Below are positions 35,467 through 43,602 of a DNA stretch of 64,000 nucleotides, piece by piece. Location: positions 1 to 64,000 of the forward strand of contig JBNJGD010000009.1 in the NCBI GenBank assembly GCA_051747425.1, given 5' to 3'. Below the pieces are notes generated by a model. The model searched no databases, had not been told where the DNA came from, and saw only the letters and a list, made by a program, of their open reading frames with translations. Within the stretch, counting starts at the first letter, position 1, and every line of letters starts with the position of its first letter. A program made the position numbers and the translations under genes. This DNA is from HTCC5015 sp051747425 (GTDB lineage: Bacteria > Pseudomonadota > Gammaproteobacteria > HTCC5015).

Positions 35467-35682
35467 CTACCGGCCCTCTTCCCTGTTCTGATCCGATGGG
35501 CTGTCCCCTTCGGGTCGGGCATAGGCCCGGGAGATGTGTCGCAGGCTTTTCACCTGTCGGGAGAACTGATTACAGGCTGAACACATCAGCAAATGCATGC
35601 GCAGTTGTCCTCGCTTGGCCAAAGTCAGCTTTTCATCCTGTGCCCGGGACATGAGTTGTGTGGCTTGGTGACAATTCAGCAT
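35467..35682 (-). CDS. zinc-finger anti-sigma factor (zf-HC2)
   Basis: The 71-residue protein has an N-terminal H-x3-C-x2-C (HLLMCSAC) preceded by CHQATQLMSRAQDEKL, the ZAS anti-sigma motif. There is no membrane segment, so it is a soluble redox- or metal-responsive anti-sigma factor in the ChrR/RsrA style. It starts nine bases after the sigma gene stop and is the last gene of the presumed arsenosugar operon. Confidence 0.85.
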   Translation of the reverse strand: MLNCHQATQLMSRAQDEKLTLAKRGQLRMHLLMCSACNQFSRQVKSLRHISRAYARPEGDSPSDQNREEGR

Positions 35683-35691
35683 AAAGGCTCC

Positions 35692-36288
35692 TCAGGAAAA
35701 CCAGTGATTTTCCAGACATTCGCGCAGACGAAGGCGCGCACGATAGAGGGTGACATAAAGGTTGCTCTTGCCAATGTTCAACTCCGTGCACATTTCTTCC
35801 GTACTCAGACCGACAAACTCTCTCATCATAAAGAGCCGCCCCTGCTCTGCCGGCAAATGTTGTAAGCAAGCCTCGAAAACGGCCATGAATTGATCATCTG
35901 AAGTGATGTCCTCTGGAGACCCCCAGTGTTTGGGCCGCTCTCCCTTGTGCCAGAACCCTTTGGCATCAAACAACTGCTCTTCAAGGCCGGAATCGCTTTC
36001 CGTATTGTCGAAGTGAACTTCCTTGCGCCTCTCAATCTGCCTGAAGTGGTCCGCGATCTTGTGCTTCAGAATACCAATCACCCAGGTCGAATAGGCCGAT
36101 TGGCGGGAGAACGAGTGACTGCTTTTCAAGGCACCCAACAACGCTTCCTGAACCATATCTTCTGCCAGCGTCGCATTGGAGAGTTGCTGCCGGGCGAACC
36201 GAAGCATCTTGCTCTGAAGCTCCTCCAAATAGGCCGAGTCGTTCAGCCAGTCGGAACCAGTTTGAGCGAGTGGTTCTGTGCCGTTCAT
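35692..36288 (-). CDS. ECF-type RNA polymerase sigma factor
   Basis: The 198-residue protein starts MNGTEPLAQ. Region 2 reads LRFARQQLSNATLAEDMVQEALLGAL then AYSTWVIGILKHKIADHFRQ; region 4 reads LPAEQGRLFMMREFVGLSTE then LYVTLYRARLRLRECL. A long linker (about residues 85-130) contains FDAKGFWHKGERPKHWGSPE. There is no sigma region 1.1 or 3. It is 67 bases downstream of arsM and nine bases before the zinc anti-sigma gene. The best candidate for its promoter is TGTAAGA-n16-GACTNA, seen before arsS, the lipoprotein methyltransferase and doxX. The upstream extension of the frame overlaps arsM and is not used. Confidence 0.9.
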   Translation of the reverse strand: MNGTEPLAQTGSDWLNDSAYLEELQSKMLRFARQQLSNATLAEDMVQEALLGALKSSHSFSRQSAYSTWVIGILKHKIADHFRQIERRKEVHFDNTESDSGLEEQLFDAKGFWHKGERPKHWGSPEDITSDDQFMAVFEACLQHLPAEQGRLFMMREFVGLSTEEMCTELNIGKSNLYVTLYRARLRLRECLENHWFS

Positions 36289-36355
36289 TCGGAGTGCCCT
36301 CAAACACGCTTGTCGTGCGCACACTCTATCATGGGAAGGCGACGCCGCCTGCTGC

Positions 36356-37408
36356 CTAACAGCAAGCGCCATCACGACTTTCACTGCCACTCGCGGCGGA
36401 GCTGAACGGCACCGACTCGCCACAGCCCTCAAACAGGCCGTAGTGCCGGGTGAAGTCACCTATAAACTCGAAGTGCCCGGCAAAGCGACTCTCCTCAAGC
36501 ATGCGGAAAGTATTGCCGCACACCGGGAACACCTTGCCGGTTTCAATGGCGTGATGGGCATCCAGATCGAATCGATGGGCGTGGCCCGGCACGCTGCCAC
36601 GGTAGATCACGGCCTGGCCGTGGTCCTCGCAGGCGTCCTCCAGCTCATTGATGTTGAACAGTCGGTAAGTGGCCGAGTAAAAACGGATATTGCCGATGCG
36701 CTCGGCCAGCGCCGGGTCGGTCACGGCGAGCGGGCGGTCCTCGACCAGGCGCGGATCGTTAAAGCCCGCTGTACGGGACAAGCGGATAAAATCTTTCCAG
36801 TAGAGGGCGCCCCCCAGGCACTCGCCGTAGAGCACCGGGTCGTTGGCCACCGACGCCGGGATGCGGCGGTCGGCATAAACATCGGAAAAGTAGAACTCGC
36901 CGCCGGGCTTGAGCAATTTTTTAACGCCGGCCAGCACAGCGGGCTTGTCGGGGGACAGATTGATGACGCAGTTGGACACCACCACATCAAAGGCGCCCTC
37001 CTCCAGGTCCAGCTCGTCGAGCTTTTCGATGTAACCCTTGAGGAAGCGCACATTGTCGTAACCAAACTGATCGGCGTGATAGATGCGGTGATCCTCGGCC
37101 ACGGCCAGTTGCTCGTCGGTCATATCCACGCCGACCACTTCGCCCTTTGGTCCCACCAACTGAGCCAGCGCGTAGACATCCCGGCCGCTGCCGCAGCCCA
37201 GATCCAGCACTCTGCAGCCCTCCAGCAACTCGGGGCAGACCAGACCACAGCCGTAGTAGCGGGAGAGTACCTCGCCGTGGATGTTGGCCAGCAGCGGCTT
37301 GAGCCACTCGGGCACCTCGCTGGCGTCGCAGCAGGCATCGGTTTTCAGGTCATCGGTACTCTGCAGCGTTTTGCCGTAGTAGTCCTGAACAATATCGTGT
37401 GTCGACAT
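36356..37408 (-). CDS. arsM: arsenite S-adenosylmethionine methyltransferase
   Basis: ArsM methylates trivalent arsenic to mono- and dimethyl forms. The 350-residue protein has the SAM motif VLDLGCGSGRD (67-77) and cysteines at 26/27, 147 (SNCVINLSPDK) and 197 (YGECLGG) that match the three-cysteine arsenic site of the family, plus a vicinal pair at the C-terminal end. The start at 37408 (MSTHDIVQDYYGK) is the family start. It lies 25 bases after the flavoprotein gene and before the sigma gene, in one minus-strand run with arsS. Confidence 0.9.
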   Translation of the reverse strand: MSTHDIVQDYYGKTLQSTDDLKTDACCDASEVPEWLKPLLANIHGEVLSRYYGCGLVCPELLEGCRVLDLGCGSGRDVYALAQLVGPKGEVVGVDMTDEQLAVAEDHRIYHADQFGYDNVRFLKGYIEKLDELDLEEGAFDVVVSNCVINLSPDKPAVLAGVKKLLKPGGEFYFSDVYADRRIPASVANDPVLYGECLGGALYWKDFIRLSRTAGFNDPRLVEDRPLAVTDPALAERIGNIRFYSATYRLFNINELEDACEDHGQAVIYRGSVPGHAHRFDLDAHHAIETGKVFPVCGNTFRMLEESRFAGHFEFIGDFTRHYGLFEGCGESVPFSSAASGSESRDGACC

Positions 37409-37433
37409 TACATCTCCTCGGTCACTATCGGTC

Positions 37434-39584
37434 TTATCCGCGGCGCCACTGGTGGTAGCGCGCCAGCCAACGCAGCACACCCTCCGGCTTGTGGGCCTGT
37501 TTCCACTGGCCGGCGGCAAACTTGTTGGCCTCGGCCAGTGTCGGGTAGGTGTGGATGGTCGAGAGAATCTTGTTCAGGCCCAGCCCCCAGCGCATGGCAA
37601 ACACAAACTCGGCCAGTAGCTCGCCGGCGTGGAGGCCCACGATGGTGACACCCAGGATCCGGTCCTTGCCCGGCGGCGTCAGCACTTTGACGAAGCCCTT
37701 GATCTCGCTCTCGGCGATGGCCCGGTCGAGGTCGTCCAGGTCGTAGCGTGTGACTTCGAACGCCACGCCCTGCTCCGTCGCCTCCTGCTCGTTCAGTCCC
37801 ACCCGGGCCACCTCGGGGTCGACAAAGGTGGTCCAGGGAATCACGCGGTAGTCCGCCTTGAACTTTTTGAACTGGCCAAACAAACCGTTCACCGCCGCGT
37901 ACCAGGCCTGGTGGGCGGCGGTGTGGGTAAATTGATAGGGGCCGGCCACATCGCCCACGGCAAAGATATTGGGGTACAGCGTTTCCAGATACTCGTTGGT
38001 GACCACGGTGCGATCGGTTTCGATGCCCAGGGTCTCCAGACCGTAACCGGTCAGACGCGGAGCGCGACCCACGGCACAGAGCAACTCGTCAAAGGCAATC
38101 GCCTCCTCGCGCCCGTCAACCTCCACGATCAGGCGCTTCTCGTCGCCCTCGATCTCGCAGCGCAGGGCCTTGTGGCCGGTGAGGACGCGCACGCCCTCCT
38201 CGCTCAACTCGTGTTTAACCAGCTCGGACACCTCGGCGTCCTCTCGCGCCATCAAGCGCTCACCCATTTCCACCTGAGTCACTTCGCTGCCGAGTCGGGC
38301 AAGGGCCTGGGACAACTCGCAGCCGATGGGGCCGCCGCCGAGCACCAGCAAGCGACGCGGCGGCGACTCCAGGGAGGCGAAGCGATCCCACAGGGTATCG
38401 GAAGTCACATAGCCGACTTCTTCCAGTCCCGGCAACGGCGGCACAAAGGGGCTGGCGCCGGCGGCGATGACGATACTGCGGGTAGTCAGGCGCTGCGTTT
38501 CACCGTTGTCCTTGGCAATCTCAACCGTCCAGGGATCCACAATGGTGGCATAGCCCTGTTGCACATCGACGCCCAGACTCTCGTAGCGCTCCACGCTGTC
38601 GTGGGGCTCGATATCGCGGATGATCGACTGGATTCGGCCCATGATGGCTTTGAAGGACACAGCGGGCTCGGCGGCCTCCAGACCGTAGCGCTCGGCGTGG
38701 CGCATTTGGTGGGCCAACTTGGCGCTCTTGATCAAGGCCTTGCTGGGGACACAGCCGTAGTTGAGGCAGTCGCCGCCCATTTTGTGGGCCTCCACCAGGG
38801 TGACCTCGGCCTTTACCGCCGCGGCAATATAGGCGCTGACCAGACCGCCGGCACCGGCGCCGATCACCACCATATTGCGATCAAAGCGTTTGGGCTTTTG
38901 CCAACCGCGATAGACCTTGCGGCGGCGGAAGAAAGCGACGATGGCCCTGGCAATCCAGGGAAAGAAGCCCAACAAAACAAAGGAGAGGATCAGTTCGGGG
39001 GACAAAATACCCGAAGCGCTCTCCAGCTGTCCCAGCTGTGTGCCGGCATTCACATAGACCACCGTACCGGCCAGCATGCCCACCTGGCTCACCGCGTAAA
39101 AGGTCACGGCGCGCATGGGCGTCAGCCCCATCACCAGGTTAATGACGAAAAACGGAAAGGCGGGAATCAGCCGCAGGGTAAAGAGATAAAAGGCGCCGTC
39201 GCGCTTGATGCCCCGGTTAATGGCTTTGAGGCGGTCGCCAAAGCGTTGCTGCACCGTGTCGCCAAAGACATAGCGGGCCGAGAGAAAGGCCAGTGTGGCG
39301 CCGATGGAGGAGGCAAAGGACACCAGCACCGTGCCCCACAACAGGCCAAACAGGGCACCGGCGGCCAGCGTCATGATGGCCGCACCGGGCAGTGAAGCCG
39401 CCGTCACCAAGACATAGGCGATAAAGAAACCGCCTATAACCAGCCAGGGGGATTCCTGGCGCCAGAGCGCGACTTCGTCCAGGCCCGATTTAAGCCCGGC
39501 AAAGGTCAAATGCTGGTGGCCGCCCAAGGCAAAGAACACCACAGCAACGGTGGCGATCAGGGCAATAATGATCAGTTTTTTCAC
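37434..39584 (-). CDS. TVP38/TMEM64 membrane domain fused to a pyridine-nucleotide disulfide oxidoreductase
   Basis: The protein has about 716 residues. Its N-terminal 230 residues form a TVP38/DedA-like membrane domain (LVTAASLPGAAIMTLAAGALFG and FTLRLIPAFPFFVINLVMGL with the usual gap). From about residue 240 comes a flavoprotein related to mercuric/dihydrolipoyl reductases: FAD motif VVIGAGAGGLVSA, redox site GGDCLNYGCVPSKAL, NAD motif VLGGGPIGCELSQAL and a C-terminal HTYPTLAEA. I start at the GTG at 39584, behind AGGA; the ATG at 39692 lies inside arsS and would overlap it by 77 bases. Its place between arsS and arsM suggests redox support for arsenic chemistry. Confidence 0.85.
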   Translation of the reverse strand: MKKLIIIALIATVAVVFFALGGHQHLTFAGLKSGLDEVALWRQESPWLVIGGFFIAYVLVTAASLPGAAIMTLAAGALFGLLWGTVLVSFASSIGATLAFLSARYVFGDTVQQRFGDRLKAINRGIKRDGAFYLFTLRLIPAFPFFVINLVMGLTPMRAVTFYAVSQVGMLAGTVVYVNAGTQLGQLESASGILSPELILSFVLLGFFPWIARAIVAFFRRRKVYRGWQKPKRFDRNMVVIGAGAGGLVSAYIAAAVKAEVTLVEAHKMGGDCLNYGCVPSKALIKSAKLAHQMRHAERYGLEAAEPAVSFKAIMGRIQSIIRDIEPHDSVERYESLGVDVQQGYATIVDPWTVEIAKDNGETQRLTTRSIVIAAGASPFVPPLPGLEEVGYVTSDTLWDRFASLESPPRRLLVLGGGPIGCELSQALARLGSEVTQVEMGERLMAREDAEVSELVKHELSEEGVRVLTGHKALRCEIEGDEKRLIVEVDGREEAIAFDELLCAVGRAPRLTGYGLETLGIETDRTVVTNEYLETLYPNIFAVGDVAGPYQFTHTAAHQAWYAAVNGLFGQFKKFKADYRVIPWTTFVDPEVARVGLNEQEATEQGVAFEVTRYDLDDLDRAIAESEIKGFVKVLTPPGKDRILGVTIVGLHAGELLAEFVFAMRWGLGLNKILSTIHTYPTLAEANKFAAGQWKQAHKPEGVLRWLARYHQWRRG

Positions 39585-39615
39585 AAGTTCATCCTGTCTT
39601 GGCAATGGTTTTGGT

Positions 39616-40590
39616 TCAGTGGCTTTCCAGGGCACCGCCGCAACTGGAGCCACTGCCGGCAGTGCAACCGTAGCAGTGATCGGCGACGACAATGGGCTGG
39701 CCCACGGCGTCGGAAGTCAGCAAGTCACGCAAGTGGGGGCGACCTTCGGAAAAACCCTGCGAAGGCATGGGCAGCTCCAGCATCTGGTTGAAATCGCAAT
39801 CGTAGAGATAGCCCTGCCAGTCGACGCTGACCTGGCTGCGACACATCACATGGGGCAGGTTCGCCGCCGAGTGGTTGCTCTTGAGCAAATCCATGTAGGC
39901 GTCAAATTGATGAGTGGCCCGCAACATCGAACCAAAGCGCTTGATGGGCATATTGGTGATGGTGAAGAGCTGGTTGAACTCGATGCCGAAGTGCTCGCGC
40001 AACTCGCGCTTGTAATCGGCCTCCAGAGCGCCCTGCTCCGGCGGCAGCGAAGCGCCTTGGGGGTTGTACACCAGATTCAGCACCAGATCGCTGCCGGGTT
40101 GGCCGTAACCCAGGGCATTGAGGCGCTTGAGAGCCTCGATACTGCCCTCGAAGACGCCGTCGCCGCGCTGGGCATCGACATTGTCCAGGGAGTAGCACGG
40201 CAGCGAGGCCACCACTTCCACTTTGTGGTCGGCGAGAAACTGCGCCGTGTCCTCCTGACCCGGCTCGAGCAGTATGGTCAGGTTGCAGCGATCAATCACA
40301 TGCACACCGCGCTCGGTGGCGGCCCGCACCAGGCCCTTGAAGCCCTCGTGAATTTCCGGCGCACCGCCGGTGAGATCCAGTGTTTTAAAGGGACGCTTCT
40401 CCAGCACCTCGACAATCAGGTCGAGATTGTCGTCGGTCATCATTTCCGTGCGGCTGGGACTGGAGCCCACATGGCAATGACTGCAACTGAGATTGCAGCG
40501 GTAGCCAATATTGACTTGCAAGGTGTCCAGTGACTCCCGGCGCAAGGACGGGAAATCGGTATTTTCCAAAAGGGGCAGTACGGATTTCAT
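39616..40590 (-). CDS. arsS: arsenosugar biosynthesis radical SAM protein ArsS
   Basis: ArsS transfers the 5'-deoxyadenosyl group of SAM to methylated arsenic on the way to arsenosugars. The 324-residue protein has CNLSCSHC (residues 32-39), LDLTGGAPEIH as the GGE-like motif and a C-terminal CYGCTAGSGSSCGGAL that is characteristic of ArsS. The initial RRESLDTLQVNIGYRCN is the family N-terminus. Start ATG at 40590 lies 45 bases past the predicted ECF -10. The next gene follows after 31 bases, and arsM after that. Confidence 0.92.
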   Translation of the reverse strand: MKSVLPLLENTDFPSLRRESLDTLQVNIGYRCNLSCSHCHVGSSPSRTEMMTDDNLDLIVEVLEKRPFKTLDLTGGAPEIHEGFKGLVRAATERGVHVIDRCNLTILLEPGQEDTAQFLADHKVEVVASLPCYSLDNVDAQRGDGVFEGSIEALKRLNALGYGQPGSDLVLNLVYNPQGASLPPEQGALEADYKRELREHFGIEFNQLFTITNMPIKRFGSMLRATHQFDAYMDLLKSNHSAANLPHVMCRSQVSVDWQGYLYDCDFNQMLELPMPSQGFSEGRPHLRDLLTSDAVGQPIVVADHCYGCTAGSGSSCGGALESH

Positions 40591-40634
40591 AATGATGAAT
40601 GTATCTTCTCTTCTTTGTTGACGATGTTGTCTAT

Positions 40635-40663
40635 TGAGTCGCTGTGCTGCGAAAACTCTTACA
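40635..40663 (-). promoter_or_regulatory. predicted ECF-sigma promoter of the arsS operon
   Basis: On the minus strand TGTAAGA begins at 40663 and GACTCA at 40640, 23 bases apart. The arsS start codon is 45 bases past the -10. The element sits just downstream of the lipoprotein methyltransferase stop (40673). Confidence 0.65.
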
Positions 40664-40672
40664 GTATTTTTC

Positions 40673-41518
40673 TCACGGGCGCCTGAATCGCAGGGTCATT
40701 CGGTCGCTTTCACCGATTTCACGGTACTTCTCAATGCAACCGCTGCGCTGTGAATCCTCCAGTGACCGGCAACCGCGCAGTGAAGGTGGCAGTGACCAGA
40801 CTCCGGCATCATGGTCCCGGCTGTCTTTGGGGTTGTGGTTGAGTGGGCTCGATGCTTCCAGTTCAAAACCGGCGGATTCCACCTTTTCGACCAGCCAGGC
40901 TTCGCGCACATAACCCGTGCGCTCTTCCCCTTCCGGAGTGGCGTCGGGCTGTGCCCGGTGTTGCACAATGGCCAGAACACCGCCCGGTTTTAGCGCTTCC
41001 ATGCTGGCAGCGAGCACCTGATCGACAATTCCGCCGCGGATAAAATTGTGGAAATGTCGGGATAAAATCACCATGTCCAGCGATTCGGGTTCGCCAAATG
41101 TGGTGTGCCGGGGAGGCTGGAACGGCACCACTTTCACATCGCCATAGACCGCCGGGCTGGATTCAATCATGTCGACAAAATCCCGCGCCATGGCGGCGCG
41201 CCAGTCCGGCCTGGCGTCCAGGGGAAAGTTGGCGACCACCAACTGGCCTTTGTCCCGCAAAGCCGGCCCCAAGATCTCGGAGTACCAGCCGCCACCGGGC
41301 CAGACCTCCAAAACAGTCATGTCCGGTTCCAGACCCCAGAATTCAAGGGTCTCAACCGGCCTTCTATGGACATCACGAGCGCGATTCTCGGCACTTCGAT
41401 GATCGCCATTTACCGCCTTGAGGATGTGATCCTGCTCGGCCCGCTCCGGCAGCGACTGACAGGCCGTCAGCCCCAGCACCAGCACCGAAAAAAACAGTTT
41501 AAAGGGAATCGCTTGCAT
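40673..41518 (-). CDS. lipoprotein-type class I SAM methyltransferase
   Basis: The 281-residue protein starts MQAIPFKLFFSVLVLGLTAC, a lipoprotein signal with lipobox LTAC. Residues about 45-240 are a methyltransferase fold: VLEVWPGGGWYSEIL (motif I), AMARDFVDMI, MVILSRHFHNF (motif IV position) and ALKPGGVLAIVQH. The family is known from predicted methyltransferases of this kind (COG4798); the substrate is unknown. An anchored methyltransferase outside the cytoplasm would lack SAM, so topology needs thought. It precedes arsS on the same strand and has the same predicted ECF promoter. The longer frame lacks a leader and is not used. Confidence 0.82.
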   Translation of the reverse strand: MQAIPFKLFFSVLVLGLTACQSLPERAEQDHILKAVNGDHRSAENRARDVHRRPVETLEFWGLEPDMTVLEVWPGGGWYSEILGPALRDKGQLVVANFPLDARPDWRAAMARDFVDMIESSPAVYGDVKVVPFQPPRHTTFGEPESLDMVILSRHFHNFIRGGIVDQVLAASMEALKPGGVLAIVQHRAQPDATPEGEERTGYVREAWLVEKVESAGFELEASSPLNHNPKDSRDHDAGVWSLPPSLRGCRSLEDSQRSGCIEKYREIGESDRMTLRFRRP

Positions 41519-41564
41519 CCTTGTTCTCCAAAATTCGAGTGATATCAACCGGAAACGCCCCCAC

Positions 41565-41593
41565 TCAGTCGGCCCAACCAGACATTTCTTACA
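41565..41593 (-). promoter_or_regulatory. predicted ECF-sigma promoter of the lipoprotein methyltransferase gene
   Basis: On the minus strand TGTAAGA begins at 41593 and GACTGA at 41570, again 23 bases apart. The 13-base AATGTGTAAGAAA is identical to the doxX site. The start codon (41518) lies 47 bases past the -10. Confidence 0.65.
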
Positions 41594-41755
41594 CATTGTG
41601 CAAGAGAAGCCCTTTTTTTCGACTGAAGCAGTGTATTCAATCAATCGATGAAAAGCTTATGACGCACGCCACCTCCACAAGCTGAACCTTACCGCGTTTG
41701 TGAAAAAAATTTGTGATATTAGCCAATATATCCTCTCTATTTCCGTCGCATGGCG

Positions 41756-41761
41756 TATAAT
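41756..41761 (+). promoter_or_regulatory. -10 candidate for the DEAD-box helicase gene, in a 317-base gap
   Basis: TATAAT at 41756-41761 would give a leader of about 68 bases before the ATG at 41836; no good -35 is seen. The remainder of the gap 41519-41835 holds the minus-strand ECF promoter and an AT-rich stretch, and I see no gene in it. A long leader fits cold-shock helicase genes, but this is inference. Confidence 0.4.
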
Positions 41762-41835
41762 GCGCACTCTTGTTTGGCAACGCTGGTTTTGGAAGTCTTT
41801 TGGCTGGCCGGTAACTGCCCCCTTAGGTTCTCTCC

Positions 41836-43602
41836 ATGACATCCCCCGATACCCTCCGTTTTTCCGAGCTGGCGCTCGCCGCGCCCGTATTGCAAACCCT
41901 TGAAAAGATAGGCTACGAAGTGCCCTCGCCGATTCAGGCCCAGAGCATTCCGCCGATTCTCGCCGGCCGCGACCTTATGGGCGTGGCCCAGACCGGTACC
42001 GGCAAGACCGCCGCCTTTGCCCTGCCCCTGTTGTCGAACATCGACTGCGACCTGAAACAACCCCAGGTGCTGGTTCTGGCTCCCACGCGGGAGCTGGCCA
42101 TCCAGGTGGCCGAGGCTTTCAAAACCTACGCCGGCCAACTCAAGGGCTTCCATGTGCTGCCCATCTACGGCGGCGCCGACATGGGCGGCCAGCTCAAGGC
42201 CCTGCGACGCGGCCCCCAGGTCGTGGTCGGCACTCCCGGGCGGGTCATGGACCACCTGCGGCGCAAAACCCTGGTCCTCGACCAGCTCAAGGCCGTGGTG
42301 CTCGATGAAGCCGACGAAATGCTGCGCATGGGCTTTATCGAGGATGTGAACTGGATCCTCGAGCACACCCCCCAACAGCGCCAGATCGCCCTCTTCTCGG
42401 CGACCATGCCGGCGCCGATCAAGAAACTCTCCAAGCAGTACTTGCGCGATCCGGTGTCGGTCAAAATTGAGGCCACCCAGAGTTCCATGGCCCAGATCGA
42501 ACAGAGCTACTGGCTGGTCAAGGGCGCCAACAAACTGGAGGCCCTGACCCGCATCCTCGAGGTAGAGCCCTTTGATGGCATCATCATGTTCGCCCGGACG
42601 AAGAACATGACCGTGGAACTGGCCGACAAGCTGGACGCCCGAGGCTACCGCACGGCGGCGATCAACGGCGATATCACGCAAAAACTGCGCGAGCGCACCA
42701 TCGACCAGCTCAAGAAAAACAAGATCGACATCCTGGTAGCCACCGATGTGGCCGCCCGGGGTATCGATGTGGCCCGCATCAGCCATGTGATCAACTTTGA
42801 CATTCCCTACGACCCCGAGGCCTATGTCCACCGCATTGGCCGCACAGGTCGTGCAGGTCGCAGCGGCAAGGCGATTCTCTTTGTCGCTCCCCGCGAACGC
42901 CACCTGTTGAGAGCCATTGAAAAGGCTACCGGCCAGAGCGTCGCGCCCATGGACCTGCCCAGCCGCGAGGTCGTCCAGCGCCAGCGCGAGGATCGCTTTA
43001 TCCAGCGCACTCTGGAAGTCGGTCAGTCACAGGATCTGGACTTCTACCACCGTCTGGTGCAAAGAGCCCTGTCCGACGGCGAGGTGGACATTGAAACCCT
43101 GGCCGCCAGCCTGGCCTACATGGCTCAGGAAACACAGCCGCTGGTGCCGGAAACCCCGCAGTTTGAGCCCAGTCAGCGCAGCTCTGGCGCCTCCGAGCGC
43201 AGTGACAAGCGCCCGGGCAAATCACAGCGTCAAAAACAGGACGATGTGCCCATGGAGAGCTTTCGCATCGCCGTGGGCCGTAAACACGATGTCAAACCCG
43301 GCGACATCGTCGGCGCCATCGCCAACGAAGCCGGCGTCGAGAGCCGCTACATTGGCCGCATCGAACTGGGCGACTTGTGGAGCACCATCGGCCTGCCCGA
43401 GGGCATGCCCGGGGAAGTATTCGCCAAACTCAAAACCTTGCGCGTCCGTGGCCAGCCGCTGAACATTGAGCGCAGTGCCGGCCCGCAGTCGGGCAAGCGA
43501 CCGCCCTCGCCTCCGGCCAAAAAAGGCAAGAAGCGCCCGGCACTGGAGCGCAAGAAACTCGAACAGAAAAAGAAAAAGGCCAAGGGCGGCAAAAACGCCT
43601 AG
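41836..43602 (+). CDS. DEAD-box RNA helicase with DbpA-like RNA-binding domain (DeaD/CsdA type)
   Basis: The 588-residue protein has all helicase motifs: AQTGTGKTAAF (I), VLDEADEML (II), FSATMP (III) and HRIGRTGRAGR (VI), in order. A linker with RKDQ-rich sequence leads to a DbpA-type RNA-binding domain (about residues 470-545, SFRIAVGRKHDVKPGDIVGA) and a strongly basic tail (KKGKKRPALERKKLEQKKKK). This layout is that of DeaD/CsdA, which helps ribosome assembly and mRNA turnover, especially in the cold. Its stop overlaps the convergent antiporter stop by four bases (CTAG). Confidence 0.92.
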   Translation: MTSPDTLRFSELALAAPVLQTLEKIGYEVPSPIQAQSIPPILAGRDLMGVAQTGTGKTAAFALPLLSNIDCDLKQPQVLVLAPTRELAIQVAEAFKTYAGQLKGFHVLPIYGGADMGGQLKALRRGPQVVVGTPGRVMDHLRRKTLVLDQLKAVVLDEADEMLRMGFIEDVNWILEHTPQQRQIALFSATMPAPIKKLSKQYLRDPVSVKIEATQSSMAQIEQSYWLVKGANKLEALTRILEVEPFDGIIMFARTKNMTVELADKLDARGYRTAAINGDITQKLRERTIDQLKKNKIDILVATDVAARGIDVARISHVINFDIPYDPEAYVHRIGRTGRAGRSGKAILFVAPRERHLLRAIEKATGQSVAPMDLPSREVVQRQREDRFIQRTLEVGQSQDLDFYHRLVQRALSDGEVDIETLAASLAYMAQETQPLVPETPQFEPSQRSSGASERSDKRPGKSQRQKQDDVPMESFRIAVGRKHDVKPGDIVGAIANEAGVESRYIGRIELGDLWSTIGLPEGMPGEVFAKLKTLRVRGQPLNIERSAGPQSGKRPPSPPAKKGKKRPALERKKLEQKKKKAKGGKNA

